A DNA stretch of 40,194 nt from Burkholderiales bacterium (GCA_947487165.1 CANKWX010000035.1:1-40194); one strand, 5' to 3'. Shown: positions 1 through 8,444, counted from the first letter of the stretch. The notes: generated by a model not told the origin, from the sequence alone. Made by a program: numbers and translations.

Positions 1-182
1 CCGCTGAGACCGTGGCCCGGGGTGATGCCGATGCGATCGCCTTTGGCCGCTACTTCATCTCCAACCCCGACCTGCCCGAGCGAATCCGGCAGCAGGCCGC
101 CTTCACACCCTACAATCGGCCGACGTTTTATGGCGGCGGCGAGCAGGGCTATACCGATTACCCGCCGCTGGGCCAGGCCTGA
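1..182 (+). CDS. C-terminal end of an Old Yellow Enzyme-family alkene reductase (partial)
   Basis: The gene enters from the left edge with its frame starting at base 3 and stops at TGA 180-182, leaving about 59 residues. The tail reads FGRYFISNPDLPER, then FYGGG and GYTDYP. This is the typical end of NADH:flavin oxidoreductases of the NemA/XenB (Old Yellow Enzyme) type, where the last strand-helix of the TIM barrel helps hold FMN. The family reduces activated C=C bonds with NAD(P)H in the cytoplasm. The FMN-binding and active-site parts lie outside the window, so the substrate class cannot be judged. It converges on the minus-strand acyltransferase, and its stop codon lies inside a duplicated hairpin. 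Confidence 0.85.
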   Translation, partial: AETVARGDADAIAFGRYFISNPDLPERIRQQAAFTPYNRPTFYGGGEQGYTDYPPLGQA

Positions 183-225
183 CTGACGCAGGCCGCACTA
201 ATGAAGGCCTGACTGACGCAGGCCG
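175..225. repeat. Duplicated 21-base hairpin unit between convergent genes
   Basis: A 21-base unit occurs at 175-195 and again at 205-225, a 30-base period. Each copy contains the inverted repeat GGCCTG-N7-CAGGCC (176-194 and 206-224), so two identical 6-bp stem-loops follow each other. The first covers the stop of the reductase. The second encodes the last residues of the minus-strand acyltransferase. No T-run follows, so this may be a Rho-independent-like barrier in both directions or simply a tandem duplication. Confidence 0.6.
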
Positions 226-1283
226 TTGATCCGGTCGACCAGCTGACGACGACCCCAGCGCGCCGCGCCCAGCAGCCAGGGCGCGCGGCGCAGCAGGCGG
301 ACTGCCTCGCGCCCGCCGCGGCGCGCAACGCGCACCGGCGCCGGTTCGACCGCGCCCTGCGCCAGTTCGATCTGCGCGTTGGACAGATCACGCTTGTAGC
401 CCATGTCGCCGGTGCCGAAGTCGATCGTGTCCAGCCCTAAGGTCGGCGCGGCCTGCGCCATGCAATGGAGCAGACAAAGGCCGGGCGAAAACCTGAACAG
501 CTCGCGATCGTAGGTCGGCAGGTAGTAATGCCAGACCTGTTCGGAGCGCAGACCCAGATGTACCGCCACCAGCCGATCGCCTGCATGCAGCGTGCTCAGC
601 ATCCCGGCCATCGCAGGCCCGTCGCGATAGCGCAGACGCTCAAGGTAGTCGCGAACCCACGGGATGGCGAAATGGTCGATCTGTCCGGTGCGAATGTACT
701 GATCGCCCTTCCATTGCACGAGCCGCTGCATCGCGTGCGAATCGGTCGATCGCGCATCGAACCGCAGCGGACCGCGCTCGCGCTCGAGTCGGCGCATCGA
801 TGCCTCGACCCGGCGCAGCAGACCGGTGCATCGGTCGATCTGACGACGATAAGCGGCGTAGTCGCCATCGAGGCGCATCAGCCAGCCCCGTGCGCGCCCC
901 GTCTCGAAGCGCGAGAACCCGGATTGGTCGGCTGGCAGATGATCGAAACGCCATCCGAGCAGTCCACAGCCGCGGATGAGGCGAGCAGCGTCGATGCCTG
1001 CCCGCTGATCGAGCACCGGGCCATGGTGGTCAGACATCCATGCGCACAGCGGTCGACCCCATCCAAGCGCGCTTTGCTCGAAGGCGAAATAGCCGGCGAC
1101 CTGATGATCGATTTCGATGATCGCAATCCGCGCAGCCGTCTGGACCTCGCCGACCAGTTGTGCGAATTCCGGTGCATAAAAAGGATTTTTCAGATGCACC
1201 GCGTCGGCGCGATGCCTCAGATGGTGCCATCGGGCCCGATGCGCGGCATCGAGTTCACTCGGTGTAATGATGTCGACTCTCAT
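198..1283 (-). CDS. CelD/BioF2-like GNAT-fold acyltransferase
   Basis: A protein of 361 residues, taking the ATG at 1283 (MRVDIITPSE). The frame stays open to 1433, but the extra 50 residues are arginine/alanine-rich and look non-coding. The C-terminal half (about residues 145-300) matches the pattern of the BioF2-like acetyltransferase domain. It has an alternating basic helix region, then VAVHLGLR, a WHYYLPTYD strand, and the conserved DFGTGDMGYKRDL segment. Proteins of this group (CelD/BcsL) sit in exopolysaccharide and cellulose loci and are thought to acylate sugars or sugar lipids in the cytoplasm. The substrate is unknown. It is divergent from a polysaccharide deacetylase 162 bases away, which supports a role in polymer modification. 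The ribosome site is weak, so the start is uncertain. Confidence 0.72.
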   Translation of the reverse strand: MRVDIITPSELDAAHRARWHHLRHRADAVHLKNPFYAPEFAQLVGEVQTAARIAIIEIDHQVAGYFAFEQSALGWGRPLCAWMSDHHGPVLDQRAGIDAARLIRGCGLLGWRFDHLPADQSGFSRFETGRARGWLMRLDGDYAAYRRQIDRCTGLLRRVEASMRRLERERGPLRFDARSTDSHAMQRLVQWKGDQYIRTGQIDHFAIPWVRDYLERLRYRDGPAMAGMLSTLHAGDRLVAVHLGLRSEQVWHYYLPTYDRELFRFSPGLCLLHCMAQAAPTLGLDTIDFGTGDMGYKRDLSNAQIELAQGAVEPAPVRVARRGGREAVRLLRRAPWLLGAARWGRRQLVDRINGLRQSGLH

Positions 1284-1445
1284 GGATGACGATGCTGCCC
1301 GCCGATCGCGCACGCTGGCAGTCGCGACAAGCCTCGCTTCGCTGTAGGAAGCACGCCTGCGCAATGCTGCGATCGCCCCGGGAAAGCCAGCGGGCCGCAC
1401 TATCTGATCAAACCGCAACCCGCCGATCGTCATCGCTTGTCAGGC

Positions 1446-2315
1446 ATGCAGACACCCGTCCCGATCCTGATGTATCACGCCATCGCCGAAGTCGCCTGCG
1501 AGCGGGAAGCGCCGTACACCACGCCGCCGGCGGCCTTCGCCACCCAGATGCGCCGTCTGCGCGATGCCGGCTACTCGACGCTGTCGCAGATCGAACTGGT
1601 CGCCCTGTGGGACTCCGGCGAACCACCCCCCGAGCGGTCGGTGATCATCACTTTCGACGATGGTTTTGCGTGCCTGCACGACACCGCGCTGCCGATCCTG
1701 CAGGCCTGCGGATTGCGCGCAAGCGCCTATCCGATCACCGGCTACCTCGATCGCATGGCCCGCTACGATGCCGACCTGGGCATCCCGGCACGACCCATGC
1801 TGGCCCGCACGCAAGTGCGCGAACTGCATGCGGCCGGCATCGAGATCGGCTCGCATTCGGTCAATCATCCCGACCTGCGCAGCCTGTCACCGGCGGGCCT
1901 GCGCTATGAGCTCGAACGCTCGCGCGGCGACCTCGAAGACCTGATCGGCGCGCCGGTCCTGGGCTTTTCGTATCCCCGCGGGCTCTTCAACCGCAATGTC
2001 CATGACCGCGTCGGCCAAGCCGGATACCGATGGTCCTGCTCGACCCGCCCCGGGCTCAATGAGGGCCAAACCGATCGCTTCGCACTGCGCCGCGTCGAGA
2101 TCGGCAGTCGCACCGGCGAGCGTGACTTCGATCAACTGCTTCGCATGGGCGCGCCGGCAGGCCGCCTCATTCGCGATCGCTGGCGTGAAAAATTTATTTT
2201 TCTAATGGCCACGCTCCAGGGACGTGACCCGATGGACCTCTACCTGCAGCCGCTGCGCCGGCCGTTTTCGGGTGCTCGCTCACCGGCCGCCCTAAGCGCA
2301 GACGAAGGCGCGTAA
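1446..2315 (+). CDS. Polysaccharide deacetylase (NodB-homology, CE4 family)
   Basis: A protein of 289 residues from the ATG at 1446; an upstream TTG at 1437 would add three. It begins PVPILMYHAI, the usual start of this group. It carries NodB motif 1 as TFDDG (69-73, catalytic base and metal Asp), motif 2 as SHSVNH (136-141, the two metal-binding His) and motif 3 as YPRG (176-179). The metal triad of a CE4 N- or O-deacetylase is therefore intact. I see no signal peptide, so it may act in the cytoplasm or use an atypical export route. Its neighbours suggest it removes acetyl groups from exopolysaccharide or a lipid-linked precursor. No clear Shine-Dalgarno precedes either start. Confidence 0.88.
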   Translation: MQTPVPILMYHAIAEVACEREAPYTTPPAAFATQMRRLRDAGYSTLSQIELVALWDSGEPPPERSVIITFDDGFACLHDTALPILQACGLRASAYPITGYLDRMARYDADLGIPARPMLARTQVRELHAAGIEIGSHSVNHPDLRSLSPAGLRYELERSRGDLEDLIGAPVLGFSYPRGLFNRNVHDRVGQAGYRWSCSTRPGLNEGQTDRFALRRVEIGSRTGERDFDQLLRMGAPAGRLIRDRWREKFIFLMATLQGRDPMDLYLQPLRRPFSGARSPAALSADEGA

Positions 2316-2342
2316 ACTGAGTCGTTGAACGCCTGAGTTGTT

Positions 2343-2356
2343 CGTCTGATCAGACG
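2343..2356. promoter_or_regulatory. 14-bp perfect palindrome upstream of the MFS gene
   Basis: CGTCTGATCAGACG is a perfect inverted repeat lying 63 bases before the MFS start, in the only non-coding gap (2316-2419). The position suits an operator for a dimeric repressor, for example a local efflux regulator. No regulator gene is adjacent and the function is not shown. Confidence 0.3.
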
Positions 2357-2419
2357 CCCGATCGTGCGCTTGATCGACAGACCGGCCAGGCATCAGCGAA
2401 CGTCCGATTCGGAGACACC

Positions 2420-3625
2420 ATGGCACCGACCCGCGCGCATGCGCATCTGCTCAACCTCGCGCATCTGCTCGACCATTTCTTCCTGCTGATCTTTCCGACC
2501 GCGGTGCTCGCCATCTCTCAGGAATGGCAGCTGAGCTTTTCGCAGCTGCTGCCCCTGTCGCTGCCGGCGATGGCCATCTTCGGTCTGGGCGCACTGCCGG
2601 CCGGCTGGCTCGCCGACCGCTGGAGCCGCCGCGGCATGATGACGGTGTTCTTTTTCGGGATCGGCGCGGCGTCGATATTGGCCGGCCTGTCGCAGGATGC
2701 CTGGCAGCTTGGGGCCACGCTCGCGCTGATCGGTCTTTTCGCTTCGATCTATCACCCGGTAGGCATCGCCATGCTCTCGATCGGCAGCCCGCGCCTGGGC
2801 TGGACGCTGGGTGTCAACGGCGTCTGGGGCAACCTCGGTCTTGGTATGGCCGCGCTCGTCACCGGCCTGGTCGTACAGCACTTCGGATGGCGTGCGGCCT
2901 TCATCGCGCCGGGCATCGTCATGATGGCGCTGGGGTTTGCCTATCTCGCAGTCAGCCGGGGCGCGAGCAATGCCACCGCCGCCAAAAAGAGCGCAAGCGT
3001 GGTCGTGCCGCCCGAGGTGATGAAACGGCTGGTCGCGGTATTTCTGCTGGCAGTGGTCTGCAACGGTCTGCTCTTTCACGCCACCACCGTATCGATGCCC
3101 AAGCTCTTCGATGAGCGGTTGCGCGGCGTGCTCTCGGGTGAGGCGGGGTTGGGCGCGATCGGCGCGATCATCGCGGTGGTCTATCTGATCGCCGCCATGG
3201 CGCAGCTTCTGGTCGGTGCCCTGATCGACCGGGTGCCACTGCGCACCGCCTTGCTCGGTGTGGTCGCGCTGCAGGCGCCGCTGTTTCTGCTGGCCATCTC
3301 GGGCAGCGGCTGGGGTCTGGTGGCCGCCTGCATCGCGATCATGTTTTTCGTCTTCGGACAGATCCCGATCAACGACGCGATGGTGGCGCGCTACACCAGC
3401 GATCACTGGCGCGCTCGAGCCTACGGGCTACGCTATGTGGCGAGTTTTCTGGGCAGCGCCGGTGCGGTCACGCTGGTCTCGAGCCTGCATGAACAGGGCG
3501 GATTCTCGAAGGTGTTCGTCGCCCTGGCCATCGTCGCGCTGGGCGCTCTGGCCTCGGCCATCCTGTTGCCGCGAATCGGCGAGCCCGCTGCTGCAAGCCG
3601 ACCGGCAACCGGCACCGCCTCGTAA
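2420..3625 (+). CDS. MFS transporter, fosmidomycin-resistance (Fsr)-like
   Basis: A 401-residue inner-membrane protein with about twelve hydrophobic segments. It shows an MFS motif A variant between TM2 and TM3 (GWLADRWSRR, 62-71) and the YHPVG motif at 111-115, seen in the Fsr branch of major facilitators. This branch exports small drugs such as fosmidomycin by proton antiport; the natural substrate here is unknown. The start ATG at 2420 follows GGAGACACC. The gene ends 8 bases before the convergent EAL-HDOD gene. It has no evident link to polysaccharide synthesis and is probably an ordinary exporter. Confidence 0.85.
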   Translation: MAPTRAHAHLLNLAHLLDHFFLLIFPTAVLAISQEWQLSFSQLLPLSLPAMAIFGLGALPAGWLADRWSRRGMMTVFFFGIGAASILAGLSQDAWQLGATLALIGLFASIYHPVGIAMLSIGSPRLGWTLGVNGVWGNLGLGMAALVTGLVVQHFGWRAAFIAPGIVMMALGFAYLAVSRGASNATAAKKSASVVVPPEVMKRLVAVFLLAVVCNGLLFHATTVSMPKLFDERLRGVLSGEAGLGAIGAIIAVVYLIAAMAQLLVGALIDRVPLRTALLGVVALQAPLFLLAISGSGWGLVAACIAIMFFVFGQIPINDAMVARYTSDHWRARAYGLRYVASFLGSAGAVTLVSSLHEQGGFSKVFVALAIVALGALASAILLPRIGEPAAASRPATGTAS

Positions 3626-3633
3626 AAACGCGT

Positions 3634-4932
3634 TCAGATTCCCAGGCTGTTGACCCAGTCGGTTGCCTGCATCTGGGCAAGATTCAATGCCTTGGGCGGG
3701 ATATCGAGCTGCTTGCACAGCGCAGCGACGCCGGCGAGCGACGGATCTTCACACGCCTCGGCCAGTTGCAGATAGGGCCCGAACACACCGCCTCGCGTGA
3801 GCAGGCCTTCAGCCACCGATGCCGGCAGTTCCAGGTCCGCCAGCGCGTCTTTCATCGGCAGCATCAGCATGGCCGGCAGCAGCGAAAAGGTGCCGGCGAT
3901 GAAGAGGTTGTCACGTTGCCCGGTATCAAAACGCCCCTCGCCGAGCAGTTCGATCAGCCGCCCGCGGGTGATCGCCGTGCGGGCAAGCACCTGCGCAGTC
4001 GGGTCCTTGCTGTCAGCGGTTGCCAGCAGCAGCGTGAGCCAGCGGGCGAGCTTGTTGTAGCCCAGAAGGCCAATCGCATGCTTGAGCGAATCGATGCGAG
4101 TCGACAGGCCCATTCCGGCCGAATTCATGTATCGGATCAGCTTGACCGACAGCGCGACATCGCGCTTGAGCGCATTGTCGACATCCATGACATCGGCATT
4201 TCGCAGCAGCAGGCGGATCGCCTGAAGCACCGCAGTGCGTGAGGGCTCGAGTCGTCTTGCCGACAGCGTTTCAGGCCGTGCGAAGTAAAAGCCCTGCAGG
4301 CAATCGAAGCCAAGCGCCAGGCAGGCTGTGGCCTGCTCTCGGGTCTCGAGCTTTTCTGCCACCAGCACTCGGCGACCGGACACCCCCCTGAGCAGCTTGG
4401 CTACCACCGGCAGCTTGTCCATCGTGACCCGCAGCAGGTCGACCTTGGCATGGGTGGTGAGCGCAAACACCGGTTGACGCAAAATCGCAGGCGAATTGAC
4501 GGTCACTGACACGCCGTAGCCCAGGCGACGCAGCTCGGTGATCCGCGACAGACAGGCCTCGTCAAACTCTGCATCGGCACTGAATTCCAGGACCGTGCGT
4601 TTGGGATCAAGCAGCAGGATCGGTGAGCTGTCTCCGATCGTGGTGGGTGCCACATTCACGAATCCGAACTTGCCACCGAGCACCTGCTCCGGACCGATGT
4701 CCTGCAGCAGGGACGCGATCACCATCAGGCTGGCACGCCCGCCGTCGTCGAACTGCGCGTCGGTCGACTGGGCGTTAGCCCGATAAAGCAGTTCGTAGCC
4801 GATCAGCTGCTGATTGCGGTCGAGAATCGGCTGGCGGCCGAGAAAGGCCTTAGGCTCGATGACTGGTGCCGGAATGGTCGGATCGGCGAGCTCGATTGCT
4901 TGCGAAGACGACTGCGCACTATCAGGGCTCAT
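3634..4932 (-). CDS. EAL-HDOD signalling protein, second of a tandem pair
   Basis: A protein of 432 residues. The ATG at 4932 overlaps the stop of the upstream paralogue (ATGA), so I prefer it to a start further upstream. Residues about 29-225 form an EAL-like domain: ELLYR at 47-51 in place of EAL, FVN at 91-93, KVD at 163-165, AEKLE at 192-196 and QGFYFARP at 213-220. The DDFG motif that supplies metal ligands is replaced by VSVTV (141-145) and the second Glu after LEF is missing, so c-di-GMP hydrolysis is unlikely. Residues about 230-425 are an HDOD domain. Family members act in signalling by binding partners or nucleotides. It is probably cytoplasmic and co-translated with the neighbouring paralogue. 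Confidence 0.87.
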   Translation of the reverse strand: MSPDSAQSSSQAIELADPTIPAPVIEPKAFLGRQPILDRNQQLIGYELLYRANAQSTDAQFDDGGRASLMVIASLLQDIGPEQVLGGKFGFVNVAPTTIGDSSPILLLDPKRTVLEFSADAEFDEACLSRITELRRLGYGVSVTVNSPAILRQPVFALTTHAKVDLLRVTMDKLPVVAKLLRGVSGRRVLVAEKLETREQATACLALGFDCLQGFYFARPETLSARRLEPSRTAVLQAIRLLLRNADVMDVDNALKRDVALSVKLIRYMNSAGMGLSTRIDSLKHAIGLLGYNKLARWLTLLLATADSKDPTAQVLARTAITRGRLIELLGEGRFDTGQRDNLFIAGTFSLLPAMLMLPMKDALADLELPASVAEGLLTRGGVFGPYLQLAEACEDPSLAGVAALCKQLDIPPKALNLAQMQATDWVNSLGI

Positions 4933-6158
4933 ACCAGTGCAGCTTCCTGGAGCGCGGCGCTGGCCGTGGTCCGGGCACGCACCAGCGCGCGGCTCGATAT
5001 CGAGATCTCGGCACACAGCGCATCGATTCGGACGGAGTCGTCGGCCTCGAGTGCTTCGACCAGCTCGAGCAGATGGCCGAAACGGCCCTCACGCGTGGTG
5101 AGCGCATCGACGACCGCCTCGGGCAGGGCCACGGTGCGAATCGACTCGGCCATGGTCTGCATCAGCATCGACGGCAGGACCGAAAAAGCGCCCACGAGAA
5201 ACAGGTTGTCGCAATCAGTGCCATTGAAGAAGTCGGCGCCGACCATCTCGAGCATGCGCCCTCGCATCACCGCCACGGCAATCAGTCGCTCGGCCGCCGG
5301 TGACGGCTCTTCGACGGTTGCTTGCAGCAATTGAATCCAGCGGGTGAGCCGGCGGGTGCCCACCATTTCAAGCGCATGACGCAGCGACTCGACTTCGATC
5401 AGCAGACCGAAATTGGAGGCGGCGGTATAGCGCAACAGTCGCCAGCACAGCGCGATGTCATGCTTGAACGTTGCCTCGATGGCCTCAAGGCTGGCGTTGG
5501 CGGCGAGCTGCTCGAGAATCCGGGCCAGCACGGCATGGCGAACGCCGAGCTTGACGCTGCCCATGACCTCGGGTCGTCCGACATGCCAGCCCTGCAGACC
5601 ATGGAAACCGAGTTCGATGCTGCGTCGGGCCTGGGCCGGTGTCTCGACTTTTTCGGCGATCAGAGTGTGTGGACCGAAGCGCAGGTTCACTACGAAAGCT
5701 TCGAGCAGACTGTCATCGACACGGCTCAGATCAACCTTCAGATGGGTGGCAATCTCCAGCCAGGGAGCCAGCGAATCCATCGGCGGGACCGCGGTGACCG
5801 AGATGCTGAAGCCCTCCTGGCGCAGGGCGCGCAGGCGCTGCATCGTCGAGTCATCAGGTATCACCGAGGGCGAGAGTTCGAGGACGGTGAGCCGCGGCGT
5901 CAACAGACTCAGGGCGCCGGCCTGATGCAGGGCGCCCGATCCGATATTGACGAACGCCATTCGCCCTGCAAGCACCTGGGCATGACCCAGGTCGTGCAAA
6001 AGGGTCGACAAGACACTCAGGCTGGCGCTGTCCTCATCATCGAAACAGGCTCGGTCCTTCGCCCCGGAGGTTCGGTACAACAGTTCGTAGCCCATGAGTC
6101 GACCATCGCGGTCGATGATCGGCTGACGGCCCAGAAAAGCTTGCAGTTGTTCAGACAT
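4929..6158 (-). CDS. EAL-HDOD signalling protein, first of a tandem pair
   Basis: A protein of 409 residues with the same architecture as its downstream paralogue. The EAL-like part has ELLYR at 25-29, FVN at 69-71, ELS at 94-96, KVD at 141-143, AEKVE at 168-172 and QGWHVGRPE from 189. The HDOD part runs from about 205 to 395. The DDFG metal motif is again absent (SVTAVPP region near 120), so the protein is probably a receptor or adaptor and not a phosphodiesterase. Its stop overlaps the next start by four bases. It lies 185 bases downstream of the Wza-like gene on the same strand, which hints at a role in controlling polysaccharide export or motility, but the sequence does not prove this. 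Confidence 0.87.
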   Translation of the reverse strand: MSEQLQAFLGRQPIIDRDGRLMGYELLYRTSGAKDRACFDDEDSASLSVLSTLLHDLGHAQVLAGRMAFVNIGSGALHQAGALSLLTPRLTVLELSPSVIPDDSTMQRLRALRQEGFSISVTAVPPMDSLAPWLEIATHLKVDLSRVDDSLLEAFVVNLRFGPHTLIAEKVETPAQARRSIELGFHGLQGWHVGRPEVMGSVKLGVRHAVLARILEQLAANASLEAIEATFKHDIALCWRLLRYTAASNFGLLIEVESLRHALEMVGTRRLTRWIQLLQATVEEPSPAAERLIAVAVMRGRMLEMVGADFFNGTDCDNLFLVGAFSVLPSMLMQTMAESIRTVALPEAVVDALTTREGRFGHLLELVEALEADDSVRIDALCAEISISSRALVRARTTASAALQEAALV

Positions 6159-6267
6159 GGACGCGACTCTGTAGGATCAGTCGGACCATTATCGCGACCG
6201 GTCGCCGAGATACCGCGACCTGATTCGTCGGCGCGGACCGGTGGCCTGTCGAGGCCGCCGGACGGCG

Positions 6268-6338
6268 TTTTTTCCGCTCAAGTCAGGCGTGTTCCTGCCG
6301 TAATGCGTTTACGAAGCGCCACACTTGAGGCCGAAAAA
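6268..6338. promoter_or_regulatory. Long inverted element between export genes and EAL-HDOD pair
   Basis: In the 185-base gap, TTTTTTCCGCTCAAGT (6268-6283) faces ACTTGAGGCCGAAAAA (6323-6338). The core CTCAAGT/ACTTGAG arms (6277-6283 and 6323-6329) match perfectly and the outer arms nearly so. Read on either strand the T-run precedes the hairpin, so it does not look like an intrinsic terminator. It lies about 116 bases before the first EAL-HDOD start and could be an operator. Confidence 0.35.
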
Positions 6339-6343
6339 TCGCC

Positions 6344-7195
6344 TCAGAAGATGCTTTCGCGAATAAAGATCAGATCATCGGGTCGGATCGGGTCATCAAG
6401 CCTGGGCTCAAGGGCATCGAGCTTTCCATCGGATTTTCGGCGACTCAAACGCACCCCTTTGTCGGTTCCGCGAAGCGTCAGGCCGCCACCCTTGGCGATC
6501 GCCTGGGCGACGGTCATGCCGCGATCAACGCCATACATCCCGGGGCGCTGGACCTGGCCATAGATGTAGTACTGAGGCGCGCGACTGACATAGATCACAT
6601 CGCCTGCATGCATCGATGGGTCTTTCGAGCGGTTGCCCGATGCAAACATGTCGACCATGTCGATCTCGATCCGGGTCTCCTTGCCGTCCCGGGTGGTCAC
6701 CAGCACCACTTCGTCGGCGCCGGCCGCGGTCACGCCTCCGGCCAGCGAGAGCACTTCGGATAAACGCATGCCGGTGGTTTCGAGCGGATAGCGCCCCGGT
6801 CGGGTCACGTTGCCCAGTACCGAGACCTGCTGGCTGCGAAAGGTCGTGATATTGACAGTCACCTGCGGGCTTTGCAGAAACTTGCCGTCACGCAGGCGCT
6901 GCGCGATCAGCTTTTCAATGTCGGTGCTCGACATGCCGCCGATCCGCACCGGCCCGAGCAGCGGGTAAGAGATCACGCCGGCCTCGGATACCCGGGCGTC
7001 GACCGTCAGCTCGGGGCTCTGGAAAACCTGGATCCGGATCGCGTCGCCAGCCCCCAGCACGTAATCGTCACGAGGCGCTTGTGCCTCAGCCTGCTGGGCG
7101 CGGGCTGGCGCCGGGCCGAGCGTGGCCAGACAGCCCACCGCAAACAGAAGGGCGCCGAAGCTTCGAACCAGACTGAGCCTTGCAGAGCGTGCCAT
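6344..7195 (-). CDS. epsE: Wza-type polysaccharide export protein (EpsE-like)
   Basis: A protein of 283 residues from the ATG at 7195, preceded by a strong AGGAGG. A signal peptide spans about 1-34, ending in ARA-QQ. Cys22 (AVGC) could also be a poor lipobox, since position -3 is Ala and not Leu. A Poly_export domain follows (from about 44, DYVLGAGDAIRIQVF), then two SLBB-type segments (VSVLGNVTRPGRYPL and YIYGQVQRPGMYGV). Such proteins form the periplasmic and outer-membrane channel of Wzx/Wzy export. It is shorter than E. coli Wza (about 380), as usual for the EpsE group, and lacks an obvious C-terminal amphipathic helix for outer-membrane insertion. The EpsL-like barrel gene lies 25 bases upstream on the same strand. 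Confidence 0.9.
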   Translation of the reverse strand: MARSARLSLVRSFGALLFAVGCLATLGPAPARAQQAEAQAPRDDYVLGAGDAIRIQVFQSPELTVDARVSEAGVISYPLLGPVRIGGMSSTDIEKLIAQRLRDGKFLQSPQVTVNITTFRSQQVSVLGNVTRPGRYPLETTGMRLSEVLSLAGGVTAAGADEVVLVTTRDGKETRIEIDMVDMFASGNRSKDPSMHAGDVIYVSRAPQYYIYGQVQRPGMYGVDRGMTVAQAIAKGGGLTLRGTDKGVRLSRRKSDGKLDALEPRLDDPIRPDDLIFIRESIF

Positions 7196-7220
7196 CTTGA
7201 TCCTCCTGATTTCTGATTGG

Positions 7221-8444
7221 TCAGAACGATGCCCGCACACCGATTCCGAACCAGTTGTCGGTGTAGGCGTACTGGTCGTAGTTCGAGGTGCGGTCGATGC
7301 GTGCGGCATCAGCGAACACGAAGATCCGTCGTGCAATCTCGTAGTTCAGACGCAGCCCGACCTCGTTGATGTTGTCCTTGCGCACCGGTGTGCCATCGAG
7401 GACGAAGCCCGGATCGCCCTTGTAGCTGCGACTGGCGAAGGCGAGCACGGCATCGACGCTCGTTCGGGCGCCGACCTGCCAGGTCGGCCGAAAGGCGATG
7501 CCCATCGCGTCGATGTAATTGGCCGTGGGCAGCGTGGCACTGTCGATCGTTCGAAAAATGGCTGCGCGCATCGTGACTGCACCCGAGAGGGGCCATTCGA
7601 AGCCCAGGCCGCCTGTCACGCCCGAGAAATCGCGCTGCGACACGTTTTCATAGCTTCTTCGGGTGTAGCCAACACTGCCGCTGATTCGACTGGCATCGGT
7701 GGGCCGATACGTGATTCGCATCAGCGCCGCATCCTGACGGTAGGCGTTGTCGACTGCGGCCGGCAGCAGATTGCCGTTCGAATCGAAGACCTGCTGATTC
7801 GGATAGCTGCCGTTCTCGTGGCGCCAGACAAAGTCAATTTCGGTCGCGCTGCCGCCTGCGGCCCGCCTCACACCGAGCTCGGCTCCGACCCGGTTGAAGT
7901 CGGCTGGGGCCTGCGACGCCAGCGAGTTGGTTCCGACCGCATCGTCCAGCGCACCGATCAGGGCCCAGTTCTGCGTCATGCGAAAACCGAGCAGCGCACG
8001 TCCGAACTGAAGGTTCTGCAGGTTGTTCTGACCGCCGGTGATGGCATCGAACGGCGTCTGAAACTGGGCAAAACGGGCGGTCAGTTCGCCGAACACCGGC
8101 CGCCCGACCTCCCATGCCCAGGTGCCGCCGGCGGTGTAGCCGAGATAGTCGTAACTGCTGAAGTTGACGTATTTGACCGGCTCGATGGTGGCATATGCGG
8201 TGACGCGCTGCAGACTGATATCGCGCTCGACACGCACACCGATCAGCGCGCGCGCCACGGTATCGCTGGCACCACCGGTCACTCGGAAGATGTTGCTGTG
8301 TTGTTCGACCGAAGCGGCAGCGTCGATGCTGAAGACGTCTTCGACCGGGATCGGGGCCGAGACCGGCTGCGCCAAGCCACTGACGGCTGGAGCAAGCATC
8401 GAAAGGGCTGCGCTGAGTCGCCGGAAAGATGAAATCGTCATCAT
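7221..8444 (-). CDS. epsL: Outer-membrane beta-barrel exopolysaccharide protein (EpsL-like)
   Basis: About 407 residues from the ATG at 8444, or 406 from the next ATG at 8441, which has better spacing to AGGA. An N-terminal signal peptide (about 1-25, ending near GLAQP) is followed by a long run of alternating aromatic/polar strands. The chain ends in Phe (GIGVRASF), typical of barrels inserted by BAM. The pattern fits the EpsL family linked to polysaccharide operons of methanolan and PEP-CTERM/exosortase type. Its role is probably export or anchoring of the polymer at the outer membrane. It precedes the Wza-like gene by 25 bases and is likely the first gene of that operon. Its leader is the 600-base region shared with rpoH. 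Confidence 0.83.
   Translation of the reverse strand: MMTISSFRRLSAALSMLAPAVSGLAQPVSAPIPVEDVFSIDAAASVEQHSNIFRVTGGASDTVARALIGVRVERDISLQRVTAYATIEPVKYVNFSSYDYLGYTAGGTWAWEVGRPVFGELTARFAQFQTPFDAITGGQNNLQNLQFGRALLGFRMTQNWALIGALDDAVGTNSLASQAPADFNRVGAELGVRRAAGGSATEIDFVWRHENGSYPNQQVFDSNGNLLPAAVDNAYRQDAALMRITYRPTDASRISGSVGYTRRSYENVSQRDFSGVTGGLGFEWPLSGAVTMRAAIFRTIDSATLPTANYIDAMGIAFRPTWQVGARTSVDAVLAFASRSYKGDPGFVLDGTPVRKDNINEVGLRLNYEIARRIFVFADAARIDRTSNYDQYAYTDNWFGIGVRASF

Noticed and set aside
465-1289. A 274-codon plus-strand frame
   Set aside because: Antisense to the acyltransferase, with no recognisable motif or ribosome site.
6256-6273. Hairpin CGCC/GGCG followed by six T on the plus strand
   Set aside because: It would end plus-strand transcripts, but no plus-strand gene lies upstream within 2.6 kb, and the stem is only four bases.
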